Source: Dama dama | Taxonomy: Eukaryota > Chordata > Mammalia > Artiodactyla > Cervidae | Length of the DNA stretch: 64,000 nt | Direction: 5' to 3' | NCBI RefSeq assembly: GCF_033118175.1 | Contig: NC_083685.1 | Span: forward strand, 128,398,501-128,462,500 | Shown here: positions 20,190-31,672 of the stretch, piece after piece | How the letters are laid out: each line of letters starts with the position of its first letter | How positions within the stretch are numbered: the first letter of the stretch is position 1 | Notes under the pieces: model-generated | The model's database searches: none | Told to the model about the DNA's origin: nothing | Seen by the model: only the letters and a program-made list of their open reading frames with translations | Made by a program: the position numbers and the translations under genes

Positions 20190-21640
20190 TGAAAAATTAA
20201 AATCAGGCCAGCCATGTTTATCATCTAATGTGGCAACCGTCAGCTTCGGCTAAGAGTCTGTAACCTGCAGTTGACCCTCTCTGCTCGTTCTGGCCGTGGG
20301 AATCTGTTTCTGTAGGACAAGCCAAGGCAAGTCCAGAGAGATTCCTATGGAGGAGAGTAGGATGACTCTAATTCAGGAAAGTCTGAACTCCCCGTCGGGC
20401 ACTGCAGTGCATGCCCGGTAGGAACGAGCTGGTGAGATGGTGAACGCTGCATGGTGGATATTTTCTGCTCCCCATTAGCTTGGTATCCTGCTCCTCCCTA
20501 CTTTAATGCCTCCGAAGGCAGCCCTTACAATGAACTTCAACAACTGGACAGCCATTGTCTTCTGGAAAAATATGTTAAGTCAGAAACTTAAGTATCCTAT
20601 TAAATTTGACAATTCTTGTAAGGTGACCATTTGCCCATCAAGGCTCAAAGATATTCTGTAGCAGTGCCTACAGCTTGGGACTTAAGCCATGGCGAGTGTG
20701 CGGTCCAATTACTGAAAGTACTAATTACCTTTATAAAATAGTTGGGGTTGCAGGGGAAAAAAACCCGAGGGTAGATATAATTTAGTTTCTTTCCGTCGGC
20801 CCATGTAAGCCCAATCTGGGAAAATATAAGCTAGGCAACACGTCTTGGTTGGTCCTAGTATTTCTTTCCTGATCCATAATTGCTAATTCACTTAAGTAAA
20901 AACAATATTTGGTCTCACAGGTGCCAACCCAAGTAAGCCGTTGCTTTGCTTGGAGTGGTTGAAAAAATACAATTACATTACATTCGTGAACATTTCTCCT
21001 TCTTGAAAGAATGCAGTTAACATTTGGAAAATGACTTGCTGCTGGATAATGTCAGTCTCCTAGATCTAGGAAAAAAAAAAAAAACTGTGAATACTAAGAC
21101 ATGCATTTCTGAAAGCACTGAACTGTATCCCATAGAGAGAGACCTGGTCTTGATACAAAAGAATCAGAAGAATCAGCTTTAATCATAACTTTTGCCTGTT
21201 TTAACTGGAACTTCCTGATACCTCCTATTGTAATCACCCGTGGATACATCGTGCTTGTTTGTCCATTCCGTCCAAAGAAACATCCACTCTCTTAGGAAAC
21301 GCATTACCTCAAACAATTAGTACTCTTAGGTAGAAGGTATTGTGTCTGCTTTTGCCAATGTCCCTAAAAGTCTGCATTTTATAGTTTGCATCAGTTCATT
21401 TGATAATTTGGTCTGTGGTAAGATTGAGCAGTAACATTGCTGAGTTCCTGGATAATAAAGCCATTTTGGAATCAGCATTCATGGAGAGGGGGTCAGCGTT
21501 TTAAAATAAGAATGTCTACACAAGTTGACTGGCTCTATTTTTAGACTCCTATATTTACATCTGTATTAGGACTCTGCATCTCTTGTTATGAAATAAATCA
21601 GGTATGGATCACGCATATGAAACGCTCTAAATGCACTTGG
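20190..21640. other. Unique sequence
   Basis: No ORF above chance length and no repeat recognised in about 1.4 kb apart from an A run near 21070. Composition is ordinary intergenic. Confidence 0.45.
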
Positions 21641-21644
21641 TCAT

Positions 21645-21843
21645 TGTTTAGTTGCTTCCGTCGTGTCCGACTCTGTTCAGCCTTGTGGACTGCAGCCCGC
21701 CAGGTTCCTCTGTCCATGGGATTCTGGATACTGGAGTGAGTTGCCATTCCCTTCTCCAGGGGCTTTTCCTCACTTAGGGATTGAGCCTGGGTCTCCTCCA
21801 TTGCAGGTGGATGCTTTACTTTCTGAGCCACCAGACAAGCCCA
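21645..21843 (-). mobile_element. Bov-tA SINE
   Basis: Reverse-complement copy with a small internal deletion in the body (GGATTCTGGATACTGGAG lacks the usual CCAGGCAAGA). The head, at the right, ends CACCAGACAAGCCC. Confidence 0.92.
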
Positions 21844-22549
21844 GTTAACTGGTTTGAAGGATGGCCACATGAACATGCATGTTTTTTCTAACCACAGCTA
21901 TGCTCTCTCATTGCTGGCTCATCTATGTCCAGGTCTGTCTAACCTATGCCTATATTTGTATTAATAGTTAAAAATATGTGTACTATTTTAAGACAAGAAA
22001 AACTGATTTCAACTTTATGAGTAGAAGAAAAAGTGGTGAATTTTTGATTTTTTGTAATTACCTCATTATGTTCAGACAGACAATGAGAGCCAGCCTTCCA
22101 CAGCATAATGAAGTTCTGAATCAAATCAGAATAATTTACTGCATTAAATAACGCTGTTTAAGGTACATTTCTTCCTGGGCAAACCTGACACAAATGTTCA
22201 AAGTACATGGGCCAGTTCTTTTTTTTTTTTAGCAAAGCATACTTAGAGCATTGTTTAAGTAAGGCTGTCTGGGGAGGACGCCCAGCAAACAGGCACGGGA
22301 AGCCTCGTTAATTTTATTCTGCATTGCAGATCCGGCGTGTGTCCTCTGTTTGTGATAACATGTGTGTGTGTGTGATTACTGGTTACAGCGTAAAGATTGA
22401 CATTTGGCTATTGGGCTGAGAGTAAGTCTAGATGAAAACTGACAGATTAATGCATAATCAGACACTGTCTCATGAACGACTTCATCTAGATACTTATTGC
22501 TGTGAAGGTAGGGTGGGGAGCCTTCTCTTTGTCTTCTCAGAATGGGCTG
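21844..22549. other. Unique sequence
   Basis: AT-rich with a T run near 22220 and a short GT run at about 22362. No gene seen. Confidence 0.4.
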
Positions 22550-22614
22550 AGAAGCCTGGTGGGCTGCAGTCCATAGGGTCGCAAAAGAGTTGGACACGAC
22601 TGAGTGACCGATCA
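22550..22614 (+). mobile_element. Bov-A 3' fragment
   Basis: GAAGCCTGGTGGGCTGCAGTC to CGACTGAGTGACCGATCAC: the distal third of a Bov-A unit. Confidence 0.85.
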
Positions 22615-23188
22615 CATTTTAAAATGCAACCAAAGGTGATGTGAGTATTCTGTCAATGAAGCGCCCTCTGTTGATTAAGCCTAAACGCTCGACCTGGGAC
22701 GTTGTGTGTTCTGGTTTTGGTATCCTGGGTTCATCCTGATAGGCGGATTGTTCTGCGCACTAGGGTCGCTGCAACTCTGTAATCCCTCCCCAAGAAAGAA
22801 CAGCAGCTGAACCTCATCATGATCCTGTGTTTTGTGTGCCGATTCTCGCATTAGTGGCATGACATTTATTTGCTTGGTGAGCTTTTACCTGCAAGGTTAA
22901 CAAGGTCAGGGCATGTCAAAAGCAGTTATTTTCATTTGAGATTTATTTCCCTATGGATAGCCTTAAGATATTCAAGTTACTAATGAGGGCATTGAAGTTA
23001 GGGTCTAAGTATATTATTAGGAGAAACATAACTACCTGGAGAATAGCCATGATACATATTTCAGCCACATCAAACCCCTTTTAGGAAGGCAGGAAGTGTA
23101 AGTGTATGGGGGTGAGTGTGTGCATGTGTGTATGAGAGAGAAAGAGAAAAATGGGACTCCTGTGTGTACTCGTGAACACAAAACCAAA
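22615..23188. other. Unique sequence
   Basis: No gene or repeat recognised. A GT-rich patch lies at 23098-23130. Confidence 0.4.
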
Positions 23189-23189
23189 G

Positions 23190-23192
23190 ATA

Positions 23193-23223
<31 letters not shown>

Positions 23224-23227
23224 TTTT
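23190..23227. repeat. (AT)n then poly-T microsatellite
   Basis: About 12 AT units followed by 13 T. Confidence 0.95.
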
Positions 23228-24631
23228 GATGTTTTGGTCTTTCTCTAAGACAGAGAGTTCTGTTGGTTTTTACCCTATTCTAGCACTAACTGTAATCTGT
23301 CTAAAATTATAAGGTAATTTTACTCTTATCCACCCAGTTTGATCTAAATAGAACTGTCTACGTCACTGGACTGTAGAACATTCGGAGGCGAAAGTGTCAC
23401 TTGGGAATATCTGTATCCCTCGTTTCCTCCCTCACAACCTCCTTCTCTGTCTTTCACAGTTTTGACTCACATCTTGTGAACATTCCAACTTGAAACACTA
23501 TGAGTGGTGCTTCTCTAACTTCCCGTGTACATGGAGGTCTTGGTTCTGTGGAGATCTGGACTCAGGAGGTCTGGGGTGTGGTCCTTTCCCATAAACGAGC
23601 TGGTCACACTGATGCTGCTTAGCTGTGGGTCATGTTTTCAGGAGCAAACGTCCGGAATGTTTCCCACTCTGGGCTCCTGATTAGCTCAGATCCATTTCTA
23701 CCAAGACAATGAAATCATTCATGAAAAAAAAAAAAAGTGTAATTGTTTGGGATAAGATTTGGATTTATTAAGTTTGGGTGTTAATATGACTTAAAAATAA
23801 TTATACCAGGATTCACATATGCTTGTCAGGGTCATCCCCTTCCAAACGACGACCAACTATTTTTCTAGCATGTAAACTCTGCTTTTAGAATTGTCCACAG
23901 AAACTCAAAGATGAGACTACACTTGCTCATTCACTCATGTTACGATTCAACAATAATGAAGAAGGGCCTAAAATATCCTAAGTGCTTAACTGTACTGATG
24001 ACCGTGGGAAGGTTGACATCCTTAAGTGCTCAGGGAGGTCTGAGAGGAGACAAGTTGAGAGCAAACAACTGTTTGAACACAATAAATAAAAATGTGCGCC
24101 CTTTGAGTGTATGTTTTCTTAAATCAAATGAGAGCCACCTAGGCTTAAATTTGGAATCAAGTCTGAAAATGCAGTTTCTGATCGAAAATGTATGTCTATC
24201 AAGTAAGGAAGCTTATTTTTCTTGAATATCTTATAACTGAATCAGCATGAACTTAGAGCTATGTTAGGAATGGCATTTACAGAATATGTTCGTAGTGCCC
24301 CAAAATATCTTCTTTAAAGAAATCTATCCCTGAGTAGCAGTAGAATTATGATTGAATTACCTCCATTACTTCTTACTTAGCTGTATTTACCACAACCTAT
24401 GGATTTGGGTGTATCCATGTCTGCATACACACATATAATGTCTTATACCAAATTTAGTAATACTTAATTGTTCATTGAGTATAATGCTGGTTTATACAAA
24501 TAAAAGACTAACCTTCAGGAATTCCTAACCCACACCTCATGTACAGCTTAAAGGTGAGTAACCATATAATTTACTCTCTAAATCAAGAAACTTTGAGCGT
24601 AGAAAGCAGCATTGTTAATAGTTACCCTGGG
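23228..24631. other. Unique sequence
   Basis: About 1.4 kb with no recognised repeat. The 104-aa frame at 23911-24225 has no domain, signal or supporting context, so I do not call it a gene. Confidence 0.45.
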
Positions 24632-24642
24632 ATAAGAGGCAT

Positions 24643-24914
24643 GCTGCTGCTGCTGCTGCTAAGACGCTTCAGTCGTTTCCGACTCTGTGCGACCCCATAG
24701 ACGGCAGCCCACCAGGCTCCCCCATCCCTGGGATTCTCCAGGCAAGAACACTGGAGTGGGTTGCCATTTCATTGCATGAAAATGAAAAGTGAAAGTGAAG
24801 TCGCTCAGTCCTGTCCGACTGTTAGTGACCCCATGGACTGCAGCCCACCAGGCTCCTCCGTCCATGGGATTTTCCAGGCAGGAGTACTGGAGTGGGGTGC
24901 CGTTGCCTTCTCCA
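24643..24914 (-). mobile_element. BOV-A2 dimeric SINE with perfect target-site duplication
   Basis: Two Bov-A units in the same orientation joined by a TGCATGAAAATGAAAAGTGA-type linker at about 24774, with a (CTG)6 tail at 24643-24660. An 11-bp perfect duplication ATAAGAGGCAT flanks it at 24632-24642 and 24915-24925. This is the canonical BOV-A2 architecture. Confidence 0.96.
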
Positions 24915-24925
24915 ATAAGAGGCAT

Positions 24926-25368
24926 AAATGGGGACTATTCTAGGGAAACCAGGACCAAAATCATCTAACAGAAAGGCAGGAAAAAAAAAAAAAAAAACAA
25001 CATTCTCTGGTCTTTTAGTTTTTCAGAATTAAGTTCTTAAAACATTGCATTTTTTTTTCCTGAGTATATTTGATTAAGTTTGGTCTGTATTTCAGAAAAT
25101 GATGCTGTTGGGGAAGTTCCTAATGTTTATTGGTCCTAAGGAATGAATTTTGTTCCAAACTAGGGGTACTGGGGCTTTCTAGGCAAAACTGGTATTTTGG
25201 AAACAGCAAAAAGGCGTGATAGGGTTCTGCATTTAGCAATTTATGCTTTTAATTGAGTAGTCTTCCTTTGGAATATGAGTACTGGCCACTACAGGACTTA
25301 AAAGAAATACTTTATTTAGGATAAAATCTATAGCTTTCAAAAGTCAAGAGTTAGAGAATGCTTCTTAA
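24926..25368. other. Unique sequence
   Basis: AT-rich, with an A run at about 24981-24997. No gene seen. Confidence 0.4.
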
Positions 25369-25383
25369 TGATAGATAGATAGA

Positions 25384-25424
<41 letters not shown>
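25369..25424. repeat. Compound (GATA)(TG)(TA) microsatellite
   Basis: GATA units at 25370-25384, TG units at 25385-25392, then about 16 TA/AT units to 25424. Confidence 0.96.
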
Positions 25425-25427
<3 letters not shown>

Positions 25428-27392
25428 ATGGTTTAAGTAATCTATCTGGAAGACTCATTTGATCAGTGGTTATATTATCTATATTTATGTGTGAATACTT
25501 TTATGAATGCAGGGCATTATTTTATAATTTACAGCTGTGTTTGGCCAGGCGCTCTTGAAAAGGGGTGGCGTATGGATTCTACAGCTTTTTCATTAAATTT
25601 TGAAAAAATTATATTAAATACATTGAAAGAAAGAAAAAAAGAATAATTCACTTGGTGTTAATAGTTTATTTCTATGGGTATAGAAAGAAAAAAAAATGCT
25701 GAGTCTAGTTTTCCCCTGACTCTGGATACACAGAAAAATGAGACCTATATTTTCCATTGGAAATTGAAGTTCAAATTTCAGTTGGAAAGTTGTTTTGCTT
25801 TTAGTTCTAAATGTCCTTGCATTTCAAAATCTTTCTTTGTGATACTAATTTTTCAGAAAGCTAAATTTCCCCATTATTTGAATTTTCTGTTTCCAATGGG
25901 ACTATGATACTTATACAGATTATTTTTTCACTTCTATTTTTGAAAAAGTGCTCCCCTTACGTGATTTCTTCTATTTAAAACAAGGCATATTAAATAAATG
26001 ATTAACTAAAACCACCAATAAATAATTGACATCAAAAAGACTCTGTTGATTGATGAAATTTTGTATTTCTAGTTGAAAATTTTCAGTTCAGTCTCTCTAA
26101 TATTATTATAATGCTTCCTTCTTTTCAAATGTCAACTTTGTCAGACTCTTGGGGTGTTATTATCCTTTATCACATTTTCTTTTTTAACCATTTTATCCTT
26201 CAGAACTTCTGTTCTTTGGAAATACAATTTCCTTTAACAAATGGAGATAATCAATTTCTTTGTCTCATTGTTTATCTCAAATTTTACTTTTCTTTCAACT
26301 TTTCTCATGTTCAAAATACTTGACAGTTTTTTTTTAAATGAGATTTTTACACAGTGTATAATACATTTATATTGGATACAAATGGGGAAATTATCCAAAC
26401 TTTATAGATAATGGGTAATTTTAAGTATTGACACTTCAAAATCCACATCTCATAGAATCTGGTTCTAAAATTAGTTGAAAAAATTAATTGAACATAAGAA
26501 AACTGTGTGACTAAAACCATATTTTTTTGAGAGAACTGAAAAAATATTTTGGGTGGCTTCTACCTATGACCTTACATTTACAGGATTTGGATAAAAAGAT
26601 GTTTGTTCATCAGTAGACTACAAGCATTGTAAATTCTCTGAATTATTAACTGTTTCATCTGACCCTTTGAACTCATTTTCAATATTAGATTTTTATTTGA
26701 GTTTAGTGAGATGATGCAATGGGTTTTCACAATGTTTCTGCTTTTTTGCCCTTTGTAGAGAAACTTACATATCACATAGGATGATGAAATGTATTTATCT
26801 AAGGGAGCCTTAAAGTACTTGAACTAGAAAGGTTTTTTTTTTAATATAAAAATTTTAAAAACTACTACTTTCAATGCATGAACAAAGAAATAGCTCTTAG
26901 TATTATGCCCAAGCTTTTGAGATTTGCCTAGAAACCCCTGGGAGAAAAGACACTACGTCAGACTATAAAAGTTAAACTTATTTGTGTTTGTTTATTAAGT
27001 CATCTAGGTGATTCTTCATCAGCTATTCTTGAAAGTTGACTAGTTTTATGCAGTTTGACCATTTTCCTTGGAACATATCCTTCAGTTAACAAAGATTCTG
27101 AAAATGATAGTCTCCCTCTTGAAAGCTCCACAGGCAGCTGATTTAATAGACTTTGTGGGGGTTTTTTTGTTTTTTTGGGGGGGGGGCACTGCAGAAAGTG
27201 GACAGCAGCAAACCCCGCTAGACCAACACGGGGAGCTTTCGACAGGAGGGAAGGCTTCTTCATCCCCTCCCTCCGGTTCCCACATAGCCCTGCAAAATCA
27301 TACCTGGCTGCACTCTGATAACCTTAAAATACTATTCACAGTTTCCCAATCACTGAAATTAGTCTTCCCTCCTTTTTCCTTTGTTTTCTTCC
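25425..27392. other. AT-rich unique sequence
   Basis: Nearly 2 kb of AT-rich DNA without an identified repeat family. It includes a G10 run after T runs near 27164-27187. Short ORFs (70-110 aa) overlap on both strands and show no domains. Confidence 0.4.
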
Positions 27393-27530
27393 TTTTATAA
27401 TTTTATTTATTTATTCATTTTGGCCACCTGGGTCTTCACTGCCGCACACGGGCTCCTCTTTGGTTGCGGGGCACAGGCTTCTCACTGCGGTGGCTTCTCC
27501 TGTTTTGTTTTTTTTTTTTCCTTCCAGGCC
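27393..27530 (-). mobile_element. CHR-type SINE fragment
   Basis: Reverse complement: TTATTTATTTATTCATTTTGG, then CCACCTGGGTCTTCACTGCC, CTCTTTGGTTGCGGGGCACAG and CTTCTCACTGCGGTGGC. Same family as 52040-52303, but truncated before the tRNA-like head. Confidence 0.7.
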
Positions 27531-28224
27531 TGGGACATCAATGAGAATGTTTTTCCTTTCTACATCTTGTGCGTGTGTTGTTGCATAAGATGAGACTCTC
27601 TCATCTTGTCCTTTTCCCTTTATTTTCCCCTGCTACCCATGTCTTATTATTTTATTTTTCATCCCTTGTTCCTTTCCCTTTTGTCTCTGGCTTACAGTTG
27701 CTTAAGGCATGCAGTGTCTATTGTTAAGTTCTATTACACTTATTATTGGTACTTATGACTAAGCATATTGATAAAATTTACACTAAATTAACCCCCTCTT
27801 ATTGATGGTTTTTTTCTTCTCCATTTTAATCCCCCCAAAATAGAGCTCCACTGTTTTGTGTCCATGATACTCAGCTCTAATCACATGTTCCCTTAGACTT
27901 TACCACGATGCTTTGATTTAAATACACACACACATACAAACCACCATGGTCAGGAAACTGTGATCTGAGTCCTGTCAAATTTTTACTTCTTTTGGGCTTC
28001 CCCATTTACCTGGAGACAGGCCAACAAAAGGAAAGGTGGGAGGATATTACTAGTGCAGTAGTGTTCAGACACTGGCCATCTTGTACAGTCCCCCACTGAT
28101 GATCAGACAGAGCAGAGGTGAGCTAGTCAACCTTATTCTAATGTAAAGGCGGGACATGACCCAGACAACTGAAAAGGGGAAGTGGTACCAGAAATTCTTC
28201 CCACCTAAGACAGGGCTCTGGATG
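27531..28224. other. Unique sequence
   Basis: Pyrimidine-rich and AT-rich. No gene or repeat recognised. Confidence 0.4.
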
Positions 28225-28380
28225 TTTTAAGTAGTTCTCAATTTTTAATGTGTGTTCAGATCACCTTGGGAGCCAATTTAAATGTCGATGGAGGAGATCT
28301 GGGGTGACATCTGAGACTCAGTATTTCCATCAAATTCTCAGGAGATGTTTCTGCTGCTGAGCAGCTGAGCCGACCTCTCC
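28225..28380 (+). mobile_element. MER5-type hAT relic
   Basis: GTAGTTCTCAATTTTTAATG, TCAGATCACCTTGGGAGCC, GAGATCTGGGGTGACATCTG and AATTCTCAGGAGATGTTTCTG in MER5 order. Confidence 0.7.
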
Positions 28381-28639
28381 CCCCACACATTCATTCCGAT
28401 TCTACCAACCTCAGCACGGATATCTCTCTGCTTGCGTGAGAGCCAGTGGCAACATGCTCGTGTCTGGGGATTTAAGGGTAATAATACCTGGTCGTTTCTG
28501 TTAGGTACTCAAGGATTGGATGACACGTTGTGCACACAGCCAAGTAACTCCAGCTAAATTTTGTCTGTGACTATGGAGCGACAACACTGGTTTTTATTCC
28601 TGCATGGCTTCTCAAGCCTAACACTGTCCATTTTAGACT

Positions 28640-28801
28640 CTCTCTCTAATGCAGGAGACCTGAGTTTGATCCCTGGGTTGGGAAGATCCCCTGGAGAAGG
28701 AAATGGCAACCCACTCCAGTATTTTTGCCCAGAGAATCCCGTGGACAGTCCATGGGGCTGCAAAGAGAGGGACATGACTGAGCAACTAACACTTTCACTT
28801 T
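28640..28801 (+). mobile_element. 5'-truncated Bov-tA SINE
   Basis: Starts in the late head (TAATGCAGGAGACCTGAG), keeps the GATCCCTGGGTTGGGAAGATC junction, and lacks about 25 bp of the body between GTGGACAG and TCCATGGGG. Ends ACTAACACTTTCACTTTC. Confidence 0.9.
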
Positions 28802-28826
28802 CTTTTCATATAGAGAGAAAAGATTT

Positions 28827-28830
<4 letters not shown>

Positions 28831-28868
<38 letters not shown>
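28831..28868. repeat. (CA)19 microsatellite
   Basis: Uninterrupted CA tract. A complementary TG tract lies 40 bp to the right. Confidence 0.97.
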
Positions 28869-28872
<4 letters not shown>

Positions 28873-28902
28873 TATGGAATGAATTTTGTTTGCAAACTGG
28901 GG

Positions 28903-28950
<48 letters not shown>
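28903..28950. repeat. (AT)(GT)n microsatellite
   Basis: ATATATATATAT followed by about 15 GT units with one TATG interruption near the right end. Confidence 0.97.
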
Positions 28951-28952
<2 letters not shown>

Positions 28953-29239
28953 TTTAAAACCATTTTCAAAATACCTTCTGGGTTCTGGTTCTCTCTTCCC
29001 TGGATCAACTAGATGCCAAGATTTCCTCCAAACAAGGCCACAGAGTTGAAAAAAATTATTCAAGATTAACCTAACAAAAATATTTAAAGGAAAAAAATCT
29101 AGTTGTCATGGTGATCATGGGCATCAAAAGGGAGCTACTGAATAGAAGTCTTTTGCAGGAAAGCAGAGACTTTGCTCTGGGGGTTGTGGATGGATATAAA
29201 GCATCAGTATCTGCATCTTAGTAAATGATAAAAGATCCT

Positions 29240-29690
29240 TAGTTATATGTCAATTTGGCTAGTCTGAGGTGCCCCGTTGTTTAGTGAAACCATAGTCTAC
29301 ATGTTGCTTTGAAGGTATTTTATTCATGATTAGCGTTTATAATCTGTTGACTTTAAGGAAAGGAAATGACCCTGGATCATATGGGTGGGCCTCATTCAAT
29401 CAGTTGAATGCCTTAAGAGCAAAAACTAAAGTTTCCTGGAGAAAAGGAATTCTGTCTCAAAACTACAACATAGAACTCCTGCCTGAATTTCCAGTCTGCT
29501 GAGATGACCTCAGATTTCAGACTCCAGTCTGCAACATCAGTTCTTGCTTTGGTGTCTAGCACTCAGACTGCCCTCTAGATATTGAACCTGCCAGCCACTA
29601 CTGCTGCACAAACTCCTTAGAAATAAATATGAACATAATCTCCTGTTGGTTCTGTTTCTCTAGAGAACCCTCACAGATATAGTGCCCACC
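29240..29690 (+). mobile_element. Old interspersed repeat, probably L1-3'-UTR type
   Basis: Ordered shared phrases: GTCAATTTGGCTAGTCTGAGG, GGGTGGGCCTCATTCAATCAG, CAACATAGAACTCCTGCCTG, then TGTTGGTTCTGTTTCTCTAG and AGAACCCTCACAGATATAG. The same old repeat type as 7296-7705. Exact family uncertain. Confidence 0.5.
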
Positions 29691-30420
29691 ACTCTTTAAC
29701 CTAAGTCTTAGGCTTCCTCTCTTTCCATTCCCATGTGTGATTGTCTTCCTTAGAATACATTAATTGAAATAATAATACTTCAATTCACTAAGGAATGTAC
29801 CTTGCATCATTCTGCAAGTATGGTACTTATTACTATGCATGGATGATTCTTGGTCCCAGCACACCCCAGAGAGATGAAAGTCCTTAGGGGTATATTCAGG
29901 AACTGGAGGAATGAGGAAAGAGGCATGAGAGAAGATAAAATAGTAAAGGAGTGGAATAACCAAGTGTTCCAGTATATGACCAAGTGTTCAGTATCAATCA
30001 TAACCTGCTGACTGCGTGATAAGGAGAGACATAGTGGTCCAACAGGATGGGGGGTTGACTTGAGGCACAGCGTTGGCGTGGTTGGCATCGGGACACAGAA
30101 GATTGTAGGGATTCAGATGGTTAAAGCGCAGGTAATGGTATGAGTCAACAAAGAGAGGTAAAAATGAGATGTTACTGATTGAAAGGAAATCCAGACTTAC
30201 CAGATGATCATGCCTCAGGCCACGTGCACCTAGATCTCAAGCATCAGCTGCTTGTACAGAGATGCTCCTCTGTGACTGTGCAGAGAAATTATTTCCTGAC
30301 AGTTGGGCCTTCCGAGAGGGAGTATGATTTTAACATTTCAGAAGGAGGTCAAGATTCAGCAGTTTCTTCATGGTAACCCAGCCCAGCATGATGTGATGGA
30401 AATTAACACCTTAAAATATA
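29691..30420. other. Unique sequence
   Basis: No gene or repeat recognised. The overlapping frames at 29760-30088 are not supported. Confidence 0.4.
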
Positions 30421-30421
30421 C

Positions 30422-30460
30422 AGTGTGTGTGTGTGTGTGTATGTGTATGTGTGTGTGTGA
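30422..30460. repeat. (GT)n microsatellite, interrupted
   Basis: GT units with two GTAT interruptions. Confidence 0.93.
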
Positions 30461-31244
30461 AACAGCTCCAACTGGACTTTTTAAAACCTCTGCTTCCTGC
30501 ATCGTGTGACTAAGTGTGGTTAATTAAGCCAAGATCACTTTTTCCACTCCGCCCATACTTCATAAAAACCTGTTGTAATTTTTTTTCTTGATTTATTAGC
30601 TCTTTTGTATTTTTCTTTTGCAATTTGCAAAAACAATAATGACTTCAAATGAAAGGACTTTCATACCAATAGGTGACCCGATGATTTACTGATCCTTTTC
30701 ACACTGTGAGAAGAGAAATCCATTACGTGGTGGGAGGGGCAGGGAAAAGGAGGGCCCCTCCCCATGGTGTTCTATGTTTATACTGTTGGTTGGGCTTTGG
30801 CTCCATAAGAGGTTATGGTGGGGAGGGGTGGTAAATGATACTCATTTGTCCATATCAGTCATATTCACCAAAAAAAATGAAAAATTGATTTGTGGGATCT
30901 GTTAAGATATAAGCATGAGACTCTAAAAGGTACCCAAGTTTTACAATGTATTATATTTTGCAATGTCAAAAGTACATGTTCCAAATGGTGAAATTCATGC
31001 CTGAATCTGGCCCACAAAATAAAGCGTGTTAACCAGAAACCTTTTTTACTTTGACTTATTTTTGTCCTTTATTATTATTTTTTTAATCTATCAGTGAGTC
31101 AATCAATTAGCATTTTAGGTAGTCTACTATGGGACCAAACTGGTGATGAGGCATATGGAAGAATCAAGGAATACAGGCATGTTAAAACTAACAACAAAAA
31201 CAACGACAACTTTGGGATTCATTCCAACTCTTTTAGGGTCAACC
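30461..31244. other. Unique sequence
   Basis: AT-rich. No gene or confidently named repeat. Confidence 0.4.
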
Positions 31245-31247
31245 CAA

Positions 31248-31372
31248 GGGAATGGCTCCCCACTCCAGTATTCTTGCCTGGGAAACCCCATGGACAGAGG
31301 AGCCTGGTGGGCTACAGTCCATGGGGTCCAAAGAGTTGGACATGGCTGAGTGACTAACACTTGCACTTTTGC
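31248..31372 (+). mobile_element. Bov-A SINE fragment
   Basis: Begins AAGGGAATGGCTCCCCACTCC and ends GACTAACACTTGCACTTTT. No tRNA-like head. Confidence 0.9.
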
Positions 31373-31452
31373 TCCTCTTTCCAACTGCTCCTCCAAGGCT
31401 CCTAACTCAACAACAAGTTACTTTTAAACTAGTGTTAACCAGATTTAACAAA

Positions 31453-31672
31453 TATGCCTGCAAAGCAAGAGATGCGGGTTTGCTCTCTCAGGAATCAACA
31501 AAAGAACTCAGAAAGATCCCCTCAGGAAGATCCCCTGGAGAAGGAAATGGTAACCCACTCCAGTATTCTTGCCTGAAGAGTTCCATGGACAGAGGAGCCT
31601 GGCAGGCTACAGTCCATGGGGTCACAAAGAGTTGGACATGACTGAGCTACTAACGCTTTTACTTTTTAATGC
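31453..31672 (+). mobile_element. Bov-tA SINE, diverged head
   Basis: The head is degenerate (ATGCCTGCAAAGCAAGAGATG) with an inserted stretch before a duplicated AGATCCCCTC/AGATCCCCTGG junction. The body is normal, ending ACTAACGCTTTTACTTTTT. Confidence 0.9.

Noticed and set aside
23911..24225. 104-codon plus-strand ORF in unique DNA
   Set aside because: Length is within chance for AT-rich DNA, with no domain, signal peptide or exon signals.
24643..24660. (CTG)6 as a trinucleotide expansion locus
   Set aside because: It is the normal tail of a BOV-A2 SINE and is short.
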